From assembly GCA_039111635.1 (NCBI GenBank), contig JBCAQO010000008.1, forward strand, positions 558,001 to 622,000: 64,000 bases of DNA. The letters are read 5' to 3'. Below are positions 9,121 through 23,034 of this stretch, in pieces (within the stretch, counting starts at the first letter, position 1; each line of letters starts with the position of its first letter). The position numbers and the translations under genes are program-made. Under the pieces are notes generated by a model. The model was not told the DNA's origin, searched no databases, and saw nothing but the letters and a program-made list of their open reading frames with translations. The DNA comes from Heterobasidion occidentale (Eukaryota > Basidiomycota > Agaricomycetes > Russulales > Bondarzewiaceae).

Positions 9121-9709
9121 TGTTATGACTTGACCGATCGGGGCCCTTCGCGGCCATGTCTAACCGATGGATCAAGCATCACATGCTAGGCGGCTCCACT
9201 ACGGAGCATACATCAAGGTATTCGGCATGTCCTTAGGAGCCGACAAGACCGATGGTTCTTCAAGACATCGGTAGAGGCTATATGAGAGGGACATGAGGCT
9301 CACTAGGTTCACACAGTAATATGAGAGGCATTCACATGCCATGGGCTTAGGGCTTACGGGTAAGCACCTCGTCGCACCATGATGGATCAGTGCGACTGGA
9401 GAAGCACAAGAGTAGGCGCCGGCAGAGAAAGACGGCGGCCACAGCTCTCCTAGGATGGAAACCTGGAGAAGCACACGGACTCTTACCCTATACCCTATAT
9501 AGTATATAAGGCCCATAGAATAGGCTGAGGATCTTCAGTCTATTCTCTTCGTTCCTACACAGTCCTCACACTGTGTAACTTAGCACCAATCATTATTCCC
9601 TCCTGTATCATTGCCTGATACAGTCGAGACTTCGCTCCCCACTCAGTCCACTGTGCGACCTAGGGAAGAACCTGTTACTCTTGGGTTACTGAACGAGCAG
9701 TTCGTAACA
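9121..9709 (+). repeat. 3' LTR of left chromovirus copy (589 bp)
   Basis: It begins TGTTATGACTTG and ends GTTCGTAACA, giving 5-bp inverted ends TGTTA/TAACA. The matching sequence of the right copy is at 55138-55759 and is about 33 bp longer through a small insertion. A TATATAAG box at 9503-9510 marks the likely transcription start zone. Confidence 0.93.
9503..9510 (+). promoter_or_regulatory. TATA box in LTR
   Basis: TATATAAG lies about 200 bp before the LTR end, the usual position for the U3/R promoter of a Ty3/gypsy LTR. Confidence 0.55.
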
Positions 9710-10467
9710 GTAATCAACTATTTTCTATCACGCATCATGCATTATTAACAATGTAACTCAGCGTCAAAGTGTTGAAGAGTCTGGATCTCAGCCTATAGCC
9801 CCCGCCTCCGTTGTTGGTCTCACATGATCATGACAACTGCACGATAATGTCCCATATATGATACCTCGTATATGCTATGCCCTTTACTGATTTGTTTAGC
9901 TACCATAAATGTTTATTTTTTCGTGTAAACATGAGTGATCATATAAGATGGTTCAATATTACTTGGACGGATTGCTCACCCCGATGTCCGTATTTCATAT
10001 CTCGCCAGTATAATTCCATATCTCGCTAGCATACTTTCAGACATAGCCGGTACAATTACTGATACTAAAGCTGATATTTTAATCATAGATACTCAGACGA
10101 TGGGTTTCTGGGGTCAAAGGCCATGCCGCTTACGTCAAAGCACGGCATTGGATTGCAAAATGAGCAGTCCAGTCCCTGTTGCCATATTGATGGAAGTTTG
10201 CTAAATGCGTATTGATGTCAGATTCGGATATCCGAAGTTCAAGCCGGAGGTGGAAGGAGAATCGTCAACGCGTCAACGTTGCTGCCTTCGGGAGACTGAT
10301 TCAGATGTCTACAGACGACGATCCACTGACCATTCATGCTGCGTCGCTTTCCACTGGACAGGAGAGGCGGCATCAGTGCTTATGCAGACATATCCAGACA
10401 TATATTTCAAGACCATCATGCCAATTTGTACGGTCGAAATGCTATGTTTAGTGCTCGGGCTTACCGC
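9710..10467. other. Intergenic region, nothing recognised
   Basis: AT-richer sequence with no convincing coding frame, RNA gene or repeat. Short frames near 10205-10450 overlap each other and lack homologous features. Confidence 0.6.
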
Positions 10468-10473
10468 TATAAA
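10468..10473 (+). promoter_or_regulatory. TATA box of cytidine deaminase gene
   Basis: TATAAA followed by a G-rich run lies 136 bp before the ATG at 10609, a plausible distance for a fungal promoter with a leader of about 100 nt. Confidence 0.45.
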
Positions 10474-10608
10474 GGGGGAAGGAGGAAGATCTCGGCAGCT
10501 GATCCGGCCCGGGAGATGCCAATCGGCGACAGCCGGGTGACCGACGGACCTCTCAAGCTCTCACATCTTATCTTATCTTGCACGAACTCAACTTCATAAC
10601 CTTCCACT

Positions 10609-11344
<736 letters not shown>

Positions 11345-11952
11345 AGGGAATTCAGGACTGAGAAACGTTCAGGGAGAGATACCACCATCCTTGTTGCAAA
11401 GTCATGTGGAATCTCATATTTTCCTTCTTTCCAGCGAAGATGTAGGAGACGTGTGTATACCTGTAAAATGAGGGAAAAGCCGGTTAATGAATCTATATCC
11501 GCCCTTCTGACTTATATAGCTTGACCTGAGATCTAGATCTGATAAGTAGAAGAAGTAAGAGCAACAATGGCAAAAGTTCGGTCTTGCTACGCTAGGCTAC
11601 GCTTTGGGGTTTCTGGGTATTGATTGCAACCTCCATGCCTCTATCTTTCCTCACCGAAGGATAAAACTCATGATATCGACTTGCATCGACTGCATCTCAG
11701 AAACAAATGCTTACCGTGATGCCAACACAGTGCCAACACACACTGCACCATTCAGCGACAGCAGTGTTCGCTCCTTTGGCATGATTTTTGCTTGATCTAG
11801 GTGAGGAAGGAATCTGAATGCAAACGCGGTTGAAAGAGAACGTGTCGATCTACCGGAGCGCCGGTGCCTGGCCGCGATGACCTAACAATTCTATTCTGAT
11901 TGTCTCGCGTCCGACACCGTCAACGATCGCCCAAACCTCCTGAAGTTCTTAG
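11345..11952. other. Intergenic region, nothing recognised
   Basis: About 600 bp between the deaminase stop and the J-domain start. A 63-codon frame at 11604 has no recognisable feature. Confidence 0.6.
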
Positions 11953-12997
11953 ATGCACTACGCGCCCAGCACACGCCTTTCTCTCCTTCCATTTCATTTA
12001 CAACTTCTCGTGCACACTCGCCTTGCCTCCACCACTGCAACCACATCCGACGCAGGCCCCTCGTCTACCTCCTATCCTTTCCCCGCACACCCGAACCCCA
12101 CCCCGCACCAGATCTTCCATCTCCCGCACAGCGCATCTCAGCAGGAAGTCAAAGCGCGGTGTGAGCAGCCCCTGGCTTCCGCCGTTCCTCGCTCTATGGC
12201 TGACACCACGGACAGACTACGATCTCGTGCGCGCACACCACCCCGACGCCCCCGCGTGTCGTGCACTGCCCCCCGAACTACGCCACGCCCGATTTCAGGC
12301 CATCTCCTCTGCGTATGATACACTCCGCGGGCGTACGCGCGCGCAGGGCCGGGCGCCGCGGTACGACGACGCGTTCTACGCGGAGGAGCTTGAGAGGCGG
12401 AGGAGGCAGCACCGACGGCGCGCAGAGTACTGGAGTCGATACGATCAGCCAGGCGGTGCGGGCGCGCGTGTGAATATGCACTCACACGTTGATGAGGGGT
12501 GGAAGGACCAGGTGATCGTCATTGTGGGGCTCGCGGTAAGAACCGTCCCTCCTGCCCTCTACACACACATCTGTCGCTTCGTACCATCCACATATCATCA
12601 TCTCACGCTTCCCCACACGATCCCCGCACCTATTTCAGGCTCTCATCGTTGGCCTCGCCCCGGCCTTCTTCAAGATCTCCGCCGCAGACGCACGGCACGT
12701 CACGCGGCGCAGAATCTCGCGCAGGCGCGACGCGACGCGCGCGAATTCGGCCAAGAGCGCCGAAACCAAATTCACAGGCGCGTCGAGGAGCTAAAGAGCT
12801 TGCATATCGAGGCAGAGGGTGATCAAGGCGATTCTAATGGCGATAGAGGCGAAGCTGAGGCCGAGAAAGTAGACGCCACGCTTTTGTTGGGCGTGCTAGA
12901 CGGTGAGGGCCGAGTCGTCAGCCCTCGAAGACGAGTGGATCTTGTTTGTATTTCTTTTTATTCATTCTTGAGCAATGTTGCCTTCGTGCTTCATTAA
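11953..12997 (+). CDS. J-domain (DnaJ-type) membrane protein
   Basis: Exons about 11953-12160, 12216-12535 and 12639-12997. The first exon gives a Ser/Thr/Arg-rich, acid-poor leader that could target mitochondria. A J domain follows, with His-Pro-Asp intact (Leu-Val-Arg-Ala-His-His-Pro-Asp) completed across intron 1. J proteins stimulate ATP hydrolysis by Hsp70. A hydrophobic segment (Val-Ile-Val-Ile-Val-Gly-Leu-Ala, then Ala-Leu-Ile-Val-Gly-Leu) spans intron 2 and suggests one membrane helix. The charged C-terminal helix (DAREFGQERRNQIHRR) sits one frame off, near 12705, so either one base is missing there or the annotated end is wrong. The overall plan recalls mitochondrial membrane J proteins such as Jid1. 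Confidence 0.75.
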
Positions 12998-13069
12998 CAT
13001 CACAATCGCGGTGGAATTCTATCAGCACCATGCACGGCATCAATACAGTATCGGTTTCTGGCGCAGTTT

Positions 13070-13885
<816 letters not shown>

Positions 13886-14354
13886 AGTAACGACGGAGGG
13901 CCTGAAGCGCGGGTGTGTGGGTCAAGGTCTGACACAGAGTGAAGCTTCCAGAAAACTCTTTCCGGCCATAAATACTGCAGGGCTGTTTCGCCACGTGTAC
14001 GTTCCCGGACCGTCTTCGTTCTATCCTGTGGAACTTATGGACAATAGCGAATTTTTCTTACCCTTTTTCCATGGGGCCAGAGAGTATGGCTCATTTTATG
14101 ACTGCTATTGCGCACTCCAACGACGGAGAACGACATTCGATCAGTGCTAACTAAGACCTAACATATGGAAGCACACATGGGCCCTAAAGGACGAACCCGC
14201 AAGATCCAACAATCACCGCTATGGCTTTGGCTTTCGACACTGCGAGCGCACCGATGTTAAAACAAGACTGGAACATGGTTGAAGTGACACAAGAAACTGT
14301 TAAGTGCATACTCTTTCATCGTGAACGAGAATGAGCGAGTCCTTCGCTTAGTTT
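13886..14354. other. Intergenic region, nothing recognised
   Basis: Lies between the deaminase paralogue and the 3' end of the P450. No coding frame or RNA is supported. Confidence 0.55.
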
Positions 14355-16670
14355 TCAATCCTGCATCACTGATTCGCGAACCAACTTCTCCATTGCGCGC
14401 GACCGCGGCTGAATCCTGCAATCGAATGGGACAGGATATCTGAAGAGCACAAGTACACTGTTAGTCGTCTTTGTCCTTCTAATAAACGGTCGAGAAAACA
14501 CGATGACGAGGAAGAAAGAAGGCAAATCTGAGATGACATGTCACATACGAGTACTCACGAGATAATTCCGGACGTAAACTCGTCCTTCGGCTCGATCTCT
14601 CTTCCTTCACCATCTACTGCTTTTTTAATTTCAAACGAGGCGAGAATCGAGACCATCGCGAGCCATACTGCATCGCGCGCCATGTATCGCCCTGGGCAGA
14701 TGCGCCGGCCATATCCAAAGGCAGCGTCAGGGAAGGAGAACTTGGTGGTGTCATCAGCAGAGGTGGGAAGAAAACGCTCGGGCTTGAAGACGTCCGGCTC
14801 TGGAAAAGTCGATTCGTCGTGCAGTATGGCCCTATGATATACAGACGTTTTTTATGCATGCACCGAGGGGGCAGGAACTGCGAAAATTTACCATGTATTA
14901 CCGATGACCATTGAGCCTGCGGGAATATAGTACCCTTCATATATATCATCGGCAATAACTCGATGTTGAATTGCTGATCGGATAGAAATTCAGCAACTCC
15001 CATCCATTGTGACGGAGTGACGACAGTAAATTCCATCGAGGCCTATCGCGACTCACCTAGGGGTGAGACAGGTCTCCACCTAAACACTTCCTTCATCAAA
15101 GCGCCAACGTACGGTAGCGTCTTCTCATCCGAAAAGTTGGGGAGGCGCTCGGTGCCAATAACGTTGTCGATCTCTGCTTGTGCCTTCTTTTGCGCTTCGG
15201 GATAGAGGACCATAGCAAAGAAGAATATTTGGACGGCTGCGACGGTCTATCCAAGGATTATGTGAGGATAATTGTATAGGTGAGCACTGCAATAGGCGTA
15301 CCGTGTCCGCCCCGGCTGTTGATGAAGAATTAATGAGAACAAGAAGAAGAAACATGGTTTTGCAAATTCACCGAAGTACATGGTCCCGGATGTTTTTTTA
15401 ATGATATCTTCGCTCAGGTATGAAGGGCCCGAACCAGCCCGGAGCCGCTGAATCATACTTGCTGCGACTGATGGCTCTGCTGTCCCATTGACCTGCCGAA
15501 TCACAACAATCACTCAATAATTCACGCTGAAGCCATCCAGCCTATTATGAATTGGATCATACCGTCGCTTCCTTTGCAATGTGATAAGGGCCCTCAATCA
15601 TTCGTGGTGCAGCTCCGTCCCAGCGCTTTGCTTCTTTCTTGAATGAATTGCCAGGAAACCATGCAGGCAAGAGCGCGACTAAATGGACAGTCCTGCCAGT
15701 CAAAAACAGAATCACCAGAAGTAGATAGACGAGGTTGAAGAACGCACACATCGGAAATGTGTCAATTAATCCGGCCCTACCCGTACTCCCAAAAGCCACA
15801 GCTTTCAGCACGTCTTCCGCAGCGTCAACGTAAGGATCATCCTTCTGCTGCACATCAATGCCATATGCGATCTTGATGATGGTCTGGCCGGCCATGCTAC
15901 AGGGGATTGAGAGGGCAATCAAATGGCTGAGAACAAGCATGCATATACAAGCTTTTTGATACATACAACCGTATGTGCTCCATAAATTCGCTTGGCGTGT
16001 CGAGAAGCCGTCGTAGCAATTCGTGAGTCGCTTTCACCTCGATCGGACGATACTGCTGTGAGGCGGTGGGGTGAAAGTAGCGGTGGAATTCTCGGCGCAT
16101 GTTTCGCCACCGGTTACCATAACGTGAGAAGCCCATGGCCCAGTCAATTTGAAGGCTACCGTAGCAAATCATTCAGCAATTGAGTCATGAGCAATCATGA
16201 AATTCGAGATAGTTACATCACATTGAGCGCTACTAAGAGGGGCCTGCCGATTCAAATCGAGTTGAGATGCCAGTTCATAGTCCAATCCAGAGTTGAGTCG
16301 ACTTCTTACCGATCAGAATAAAGTGATGATCGTCTATCGAACAACTCGTCCGTCGCTTTGGCAGAATTCAGTATGATTAAGTGCGTTCCAAGCGCGTTCA
16401 TATGGATGATATCAGAACCTAGATACTCAGTGCAACTATTAGCGACATCTCGCTCATGACAAGGTTGAACTTACCAAACTCTTTCCCCCACTTTTCGTAC
16501 GTGACCCACTCGCGGCTCTTTGGGATGTCAAGCAGATTGCCGATCACAGGAAGACCTGTCGGTCCCGGAGGAAGAGGACAAGAATTCTTATGTTTTCGCC
16601 GCATATGCAAACTAATTGTAACCATGAAGCCGAAGAGAGTCGTGACTAGACTCAGCGAAAGCACCAACAT
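14355..16670 (-). CDS. Cytochrome P450 monooxygenase, multi-exon
   Basis: Haem-thiolate monooxygenase, ER-anchored, substrate unknown. The ATG at 16670 is followed by an N-terminal membrane anchor and a proline hinge (CPLPPGPTGLPVIGNLLD). Helix C is WRNMRREFHRYF. Helix I carries AGADT. Helix K has ExxR in KEVFRWRP. The PERF segment (VFKPERFLP) and the haem-binding loop FGYGRRICPGR (near 14690-14720), with its Cys ligand, are intact. The last exon, after an intron of about 105 bp, ends at TGA 14355 (ALA-rich tail ending MEKLVRESVMQD). At least eight short introns interrupt it and about 500 residues result. The sequence style is that of agaricomycete secondary-metabolism or xenobiotic P450 families. 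No pathway partners sit alongside. Confidence 0.88.
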
Positions 16671-16745
16671 CGTGTGTGTTCAGTGGAGAGAAGTCGAAAG
16701 GGTTGAGACGTCAGTTATGTACAGAAGCTGAGGGGCAGCGGTTTG

Positions 16746-16753
16746 TATATATA
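16746..16753 (-). promoter_or_regulatory. TATA box of P450 gene
   Basis: TATATATA about 80 bp before the P450 ATG (16670) on the minus strand. Confidence 0.45.
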
Positions 16754-17191
16754 CGGAGATCCTGACGGAACACCGTCTTCTAGTGTGTAAGAGGAGAATC
16801 AAGCAATTCTCACGAGAAGCATTCAGGGACGAATGGGAGGATGTGTAGACCTGCACATGATAGCTTTTGAGATGAAGACCTAATTGTGTTGATCTCCAAA
16901 GGTTGGCTTGGTTTGCAAGCGGCTGGGGCACATGGTGAGTCTGATGCTGTGTCCTATTATCATAGAGCACACCTGAGATGGCCGTTTGAAAAGAACCTCA
17001 TCGTGGGTCATCCACTGCCGTAACAGTCACAGAAGGCGCTGCATATCTGGGCGCAGACAGTTTCAAAGTGACTCACATGAGAGAAAGAGCCTTTCAAGGG
17101 TAACTTGCAATCGGAAACTACATTCTGCAAGTCCGACGATCGATTCGAGCGAGTAGACCCTACATTCAGGCTCCGATACATATGACAAGCC
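16754..17191. other. Intergenic region between divergent genes
   Basis: About 440 bp between the P450 promoter and the coiled-coil gene. No coding frame is supported, and it must hold both promoters. Confidence 0.5.
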
Positions 17192-18872
17192 ATGGTGAGT
17201 TTATTCAAACCCCGACATCACTTTGTGATCACAATTGAACCAAGGTGGGCCACCGCCATTCCTTTCAGGACTCTTTTCAACAACATGCCATGCACCATCG
17301 CAATGAGAATTCAATACCACCCAGGCCCAAAGTGGCTCAGTCCAGCGTCCTTCAATGAACGAGATATCAGAAAAGAAGGCATAGCTACTCTTCGGAAGGA
17401 CCTTGTCACGCTCGGCATGGGCAACCTCCAGCCAAAATCACAAAATGTGGTCCAGTCCAAGATGCTGGGGGCATTGGAGGTGTTCTGGAATGCAGTAAAC
17501 GAGAAAGTATGTAATCCATGCTCGCTCTGTACCTCCTTATATCACTTGGCAGAGGCTGAACATTCTCACATGTTCTAGCACCAAAGATACGTCAGAGATA
17601 AGTTCGACTGTGTAAGCGTACATCAAATCGATAGTTGTTCAATGTACGTATCTTCATACAACAGCTAAATATTCAATTACGGAACGTACTGATCCTGAAG
17701 AGTCAACTCAGCTCATCCCTGCAATTGTGCGTATCTTCTATTCCCACTCCTGACATCTTGCGATTGAAAGTCGTTCTACGGCTCATAGATACTATCTTCC
17801 ATTGGATCAAACTACAAAAATCCCCCCCACAGCGCAACCTGTACAGATCAAATCATCCAATCAGGATACGGTTCAGGTGGCATCTGTCATTCCAGTCAGT
17901 GCTATCGACACTGCCAATGAATGCCAGCGACCCGTTCTCTCTCTCAAAGAGAGAGTTGGGATTGTTGTTCCTTCTGAACAACGGGGTAATTTTTCTGCAA
18001 GTACTTCTGCCCTCCCTCCTGCACCCCGAAGCGTTACTTTTGCCACCACATCCTCTCATGCGCGACAATTCAATGCCTCAGGTTGGTCCAAGCCGGATAA
18101 CACTCATATCTCGTTGAACTCCATCATTTTCTCAGCAGATGTTTCATCGTCAATCTCAACTACCACTCCCCAAGAACCATTGCTTAACAATAATGATATC
18201 CTGCTAGCAAACCTTCGGGAGGAGCTAGAGGCTCTCAAACAAGCGCTCATCAAAGAGAGAGCCCTACGTGAAACTGTATCAAACAGTCTCTCAGAAACAT
18301 CACAAGCTCTGACAAATAAATCACGGGCTTTCGAAGATATGTCTGAGAGGTGCACGAGGGCGGAGGAGCGAGAAAGGCTGCTGGTGGCAGAGTTGAACAA
18401 CAACAAGACCAGATGGCGAAGCTCGAGAATTCGCATGTCACCCAAACAGAAGCACACTTGAGAGAAATCGAGATGCTGAAGGAGACGCAAAGGACGGTTG
18501 TGAACCGACTGAACGGCATCGGCTCGCATGCCTCCCACGATATCTTTGGTGCGCTGGCGCTGACTGTTTCTTTTCTTTTCTTCACCCTGACGAGCGCGCG
18601 TTCAATCGTGATTAGTGGCTCTTGATTCTGTCGAGTGGCAAATCGCAGATAGTGCTGCAAAGCTCCATGCTACCGAGGCTGCGCTGAACAACGAGGCTGA
18701 CGAGAGGCATTTAGCCGAGCAACAGCTGAAGCAAGAGCAGAGACGACATGCGAGGATAATCAGGGACATCGAGAAAGAGATGAAAGATCCATTCGTTGTT
18801 CCTGCGTTGCTGTCGGCGTTTGTGAACCTGTCAGATTTGACAGAGAGGGCGGTCCAATCAGGAATGCGGTAA
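17192..18872 (+). CDS. Coiled-coil protein of unknown function
   Basis: Several exons: first from about 17192 to the GT at 17507, a short exon near 17579, one near 17668, then a long one from about 17800 to 18440, and the last to TAA/TGA at 18872. The middle is Ser/Thr-rich. From about 18210 on the protein is a long coiled coil (Glu-Glu-Leu-Glu-Ala-Leu-Lys-Gln and similar heptads) to the end. Near 18395 the coiled coil changes frame: restoring one G in gagttgaac would join LVAE to EQQQDQMAKLEN. So either one base is lost in the assembly or the gene is damaged. No domain family is recognised. A structural or cytoskeleton-linked role is only a guess from the coiled coil. Confidence 0.55.
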
Positions 18873-19334
18873 AGTGAGTGCATTTATATTTTCAGCAGAT
18901 ATTGAGTGGAGATTACCTGCCCATTCGTTTCACTGTTGTCCTCTCCAAGTACAACTTTGAAGGATAGACGCACGGTCCAGTGATCTTACAATTCGGGAAG
19001 GCCATATACTGATAGTTTGCAATGTGGAATGTATGATATCGAGGAAGGCGCAAGCGGTCGTCATGACTCAGAACTATCGATTGTATTTGGACGACACTTG
19101 GAGCGAGCCAGAGTGAAATATCGCATTAAGGCAGCGGTTTGCGATTGTGAGTGCAATCTCTCCTTGATTTTCTTTTCGTCCCATCTTCACAGAATGGGAT
19201 TGACACGATGTATTGGTGAAAAAAATTCTGATGGCCGGTAACATAGTTCCCATTCTGCAATTACCGACAATATTTCAGTTCCCTATAATACTTTCCAATT
19301 CATCTAGTCCGAATTTCACATAACTTTCCAATGT
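18873..19334. other. Intergenic region
   Basis: Convergent 3' ends of the coiled-coil gene and Abp1. A 74-codon frame at 19017 has no recognisable feature. Confidence 0.5.
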
Positions 19335-22015
19335 TTACTCCTGGACTTCCACATAGTTGGCTGTTATGAAAGGCACAAAGAAACAGAGCGTCAGATAACA
19401 TATCGGGAGGATAATGAAGATATGTCGCACGCACCAGGGAACAAGCCAACATTCCCTTGCGCATCCTGGCCCTGCCACCAATCATCCGACGCAGCCTCGA
19501 TCTGCACAATCCGGTCACCCGTGCGCAGCGTGAGCTCGTTCTCCTCGTCCGCGTCATAACTACGCGTTTCATGACCATCGCCAAAAGAGATACCAACGAC
19601 AAAGACAGCGATCATCAGACATCGGGGAGATGAAGCAATGCGAAACAAAGGTAGATTAGACGTACTCATATAATGCGATTGCAACGACACCTTCATCTAC
19701 GGCTGGCTCCGGTTCTGGTTCGGGAACTGCTACTGGAGCAGGGGGAGCAGGGGGTGGCGGAGGTGGAGGTGGAGGTGGCGGAGGCGGGGGAGCCTCTGCT
19801 TCGGGTTCCGGCTCCGGTTCTGCCTGTTCCACTAGTTCGACATAATTGGCTAGACAAACACATGGACATACCCCATTAGCGCAAAATGTATGTAGAGAGA
19901 CAGAGAGCACAAAGAGCGCACCAGGAAACAATCCAGCCTTCGAACCGCCTGCGCCGACACCAGACCACCACGCTTCGTCAACCTGCTCAATCTGCTCAAT
20001 CAATTCACCTTCAATGAGCGGCATTTCGTTATCCTCTTCGGCCTGCGCAGTGAGCCGTATCAACAAACTGTATGATTGCGGATCCACAAACACGTGCGAC
20101 CAACCTCATAAGAGTATAGGACGACTGCTGTCAGGCCTTGACCTCCGCCGGCATAAGAGGCGACCGCTTCGGGCTCTGGTTCTGGTTCTGGTTCTGATTC
20201 TTGCACGCTCAAGTGCGCCATCTGGGGGTGTAAGAAGTGATGAGGGGGTTATTTTAGATATCGGATATCGTGAATGAGGTGTCATACCTGTGCAACCGGG
20301 GGCGGCGGCGGAGGCGGCGGCGGCGGCGGAGGCGGCGGCGGCGGCGGCGGGGGCGGAGGTGGAGGTGGGGCACCCTCTTCCTCTTCTACAACCTCTTGCT
20401 CATATTCAGGCTCGGGCACACGTGCAGGCGGGGGCGGTGGGGGGGGGCGGGGGCGGGGGAGGAGGCTGGAATCAAGTCTTATTAGCATACCATAGTTCGG
20501 ACGACAGACTACGCACAGCTGTCTCCTCTTCTTCTGGCCCCTCTGGTTCATCGTCGAGAATTTGACTGGCCACTGCCGCGCCAACAGCAACACCTCCGAC
20601 AGCAGCGGTGACATTACCCCACCTGCCCGGTGCAGGTGCAGGAGGAGGCGGGACGGCAGCAGCCGTAGAACGGTTGTAGACTGGCGCTGGAGGGGCCGAG
20701 AATGCCGCTGAGCGACTGCGCTCCTCTTCTTCCTCTGCACGTTTCTTTGCGAGAGCCTGACGCTCGCTCCAAGTTAGTTTCTTCTCACCAGTCGCAACGG
20801 GCGCACGCGGTGGAGGCTGCTGCTGCTGCTGCGTCTGCTCCATTGCGGCAAATGGATTCCTCAATTTCTTAGGTGCAGGGAGGGATACGGGGGTGTACGC
20901 TGTACCCTGTTGACACCAATCTCAGCAAGCGTACTCCGTAGAGACATCTATAAGACGGATGAAATAAACGTACGACAGGTCCAATGCGATCTTCTTCAGC
21001 GGGTTTGGGGGGCGCAGGAGCGGCCGCTGGTGGAGGCGGAGTAGCACGTACCACTGGCGAAGGCTGTGCCTGTGGCCTTGCAGCCGTGATAACGGGCGGT
21101 CTCACAGCAGCCGGTAATGGTGGGGGCGGCACGGCAGAGGTGGGCTCGTCATCCCAAGCCCCCGCTGGCGCGCGCGTAGCGCCGCCTGCAGTGAAAGGCT
21201 TGGATGCAGCAGCTGGTGTGGGTCTCGGTGCGCTTGGGATGACAGGTCTCGGCGCAGGCGCAGACGCGGGCGATGGCAGGTTTGTGGGTTTGGGTGCTGC
21301 ATCGCGCCGCATGGCTGCGATGTCTACCTTTCCGATGGGGGAGTAGCTAGACCCGACGGGTGCGATTGGTTCGAACTTGCGCGGCTGTTCTTTCTGGAAG
21401 GAGTATTTCGCGCCGGATGCGGATTCGACACGGGACATGATGAGCTTTGGGGTGACGTCGGACTGAGCATTGCAGACACCAGTCAGGCCAGGTGAAGAGA
21501 AGAAACTGATAATCGAGGCGACGTACTTCATTTCGAGCATTGATCACGACGTGCGTGCCACGAAGAAAGCGGGCGACGGCAGGGGAATGGGTGTGGAAAA
21601 GACCCTTCTTGGCCTCGGGTACGCCATCGCCGCACCAGTTAATCTGCACAAATTTCGGCAATTGGCTCTGCATTCCCGAGGTCAGCGCCGTCGTAAGGAG
21701 GCGATATGCATTGGGTCTAGTATGATTCGCTACTCACGTTCGGATCCGTCACTCGGGCGAAGGCATACTGAATTCTATCGGTGGCATCAGTGTCAACGTC
21801 AAAGATGATTCGCTATCGATGTTTCTGACAACTTACCTTCCGTCAGAGAATTCCTCTTCCAGTTCCTCCAGCCCTCCATCTCCGGTTGCCTGCACCTTGA
21901 GGTCATTCGAGCCCTTGTCATAGGTCAAGATGACCCAGTCGATCCCGTTGGAGCTGAGTACGTCTTGGTACGCCTTATTTATATCTGGGCTGGCTAGATT
22001 AACTTGTAGAGACAT
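19335..22015 (-). CDS. ABP1: Actin-binding protein 1 (ADF-H plus two SH3 domains)
   Basis: Cortical actin patch adaptor that binds F-actin and recruits endocytic partners, including Arp2/3 activators. Starting at ATG 22015 (MSLQVNLASPDINKAYQ), an ADF-homology domain spans the first 140 residues (DWVILTYDKGSNDLKV, then QINWCGDGVPEAKKG). A long Pro/Ala-rich linker follows with a conserved TWSERQALAKKRAEEEEER helix. Very long proline runs (about 20282-20440) and Glu-Pro repeats come next. Two SH3 domains end the protein: one at about 19930-20140 (ALYSYE-type start, AWWSGVG), one at about 19335-19690 (ALYEYDADEENELTL, DWWQGQD, LFPGNYVEVQE). The layout matches yeast Abp1 and drebrin-like proteins. 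The GC-rich proline tracts may vary in length. Confidence 0.9.
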
Positions 22016-22378
22016 TATGTCCCGACTCTGAACGTTATCGAGGTGGATGTGGAAGTACTTGTACACTGGGAAGCCGTGACGCAGGGCTAGGGTTGAAATA
22101 CTTGATGACGTAAATAGCGTCCGTAATGATATCTCACAGTATGTCATGTGGGTGCTTCATTCCTTTCGTTGTTCTGGAGAGGAGCGCTAGCTACCGAATG
22201 TCGCAGCAACATTCTTCGTAGCATATATAGCCTGACTGTAACGGAAATCCAGTACAGCTTCAATTCATCACCTGACCGAACCTAGGCTGCACTTCAAAAT
22301 TCCTGAATCTTCACATCGTCGCTTGTTCACACTTGCCCTAACCTTCATCCAGCTTTATCCAAACAAGTGCGCTTTGAT
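22016..22378. other. Shared upstream region of Abp1 and SRPBCC gene 1
   Basis: 363 bp between divergent genes. A TATATAG at about 22223 could serve the plus-strand gene. No other element is clear. Confidence 0.45.
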
Positions 22379-23034
22379 ATGCCTGAGTCGTCTAGTCTTC
22401 CACCATTGGTCTCGAGTGGTGTTTTCTCTGTCTCGAGCTCTATCTCGATCGAAGCTTCGAGGGAGAAAGTCTGGAGTGTCCTATTAGACTTTTCGTCCTA
22501 CGGCCAATGGTATGTGGCTCCCTCCGCTTTTCCACGTTTATTTATGGAATTTCCATATTTTTTCAGGAACTCATTTGTGTAAGCATGCCGATCATGCGAA
22601 TTCAAGCTCGCTGCTTCAAGACCTCAATCTACCTGACTTTATGCAGGCGCGAACAGACCGTGGTCGACGCGATATCAAAAAATGCATTGTCCGACCAGAT
22701 TCCCCAAGAAGGACAGCGACTTCTCATGAAGGTTCATATTCCGCCTACAATGGACGACTCCAAATCCTTCCAAACCACCGAAGAGATCATCACGCATGTC
22801 GACAACGCTGATTTCCGCATCGCGTGGAAGTACGCGACACTTCCGGAGTGGCTACTCTGCGCGGAACGTTGGCAAACGCTTAGCGAGATCTCTCCTGGCA
22901 GGACAAAATACGAGACGCGAGAAGTCTTTGGAGGGATATTAGCGTATGTAATAAAGATATTCTTGAGGAAGGGGTTGGAAGAAGCGTTTGTCGCGATGGC
23001 AGCAACGCTGAAGAGCAGGTCTGAGGAACAGTGA
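22379..23034 (+). CDS. SRPBCC-fold (polyketide cyclase/START-like) protein, copy 1
   Basis: Exons 22379-22509, a 12-nt microexon 22567-22578 (gaactcatttgt) and 22647-23034 give 176 residues. The ATG at 22379 is the first in frame; an upstream GTG is not used. The protein has the helix-grip start ISIEASREKVWSVLLDF followed by YGQWNSFV, and a helical C-terminus, typical of the SRPBCC ligand-binding fold. Such proteins bind hydrophobic ligands, but no ligand can be named. It is 35-40 percent or so like copy 2 by eye (REQTVVD/RSQTVVD, LMKVHIPP/LFLKVHIPP, TLPE, FGG) and shares its exon plan, so the pair arose by tandem duplication. Confidence 0.8.

Larger units (their letters stand above)
1..9709 (+). 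mobile_element. Ty3/gypsy chromovirus, left copy (5' end outside window)
   Basis: Order seen: gag with a zinc knuckle, pol (protease, reverse transcriptase, RNase H, integrase, chromodomain), a third reading region, a long 3' untranslated region with a hairpin/core array, a polypurine tract and a 3' LTR ending in TAACA. Integrase after RNase H and a C-terminal chromodomain place it among chromoviruses. The 5' LTR, primer-binding site and gag start lie before the window. Pol carries several single-base deletions relative to the right-hand copy at 55138-64000, so this copy is probably not autonomous as assembled. The base after the LTR begins gtaat, a possible 5-bp target duplication whose partner is not visible. 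Confidence 0.95.

Noticed and set aside
20270..20495. Arg-rich and Gly-rich plus-strand frames
   Set aside because: They are antisense readings of the Abp1 proline tract.
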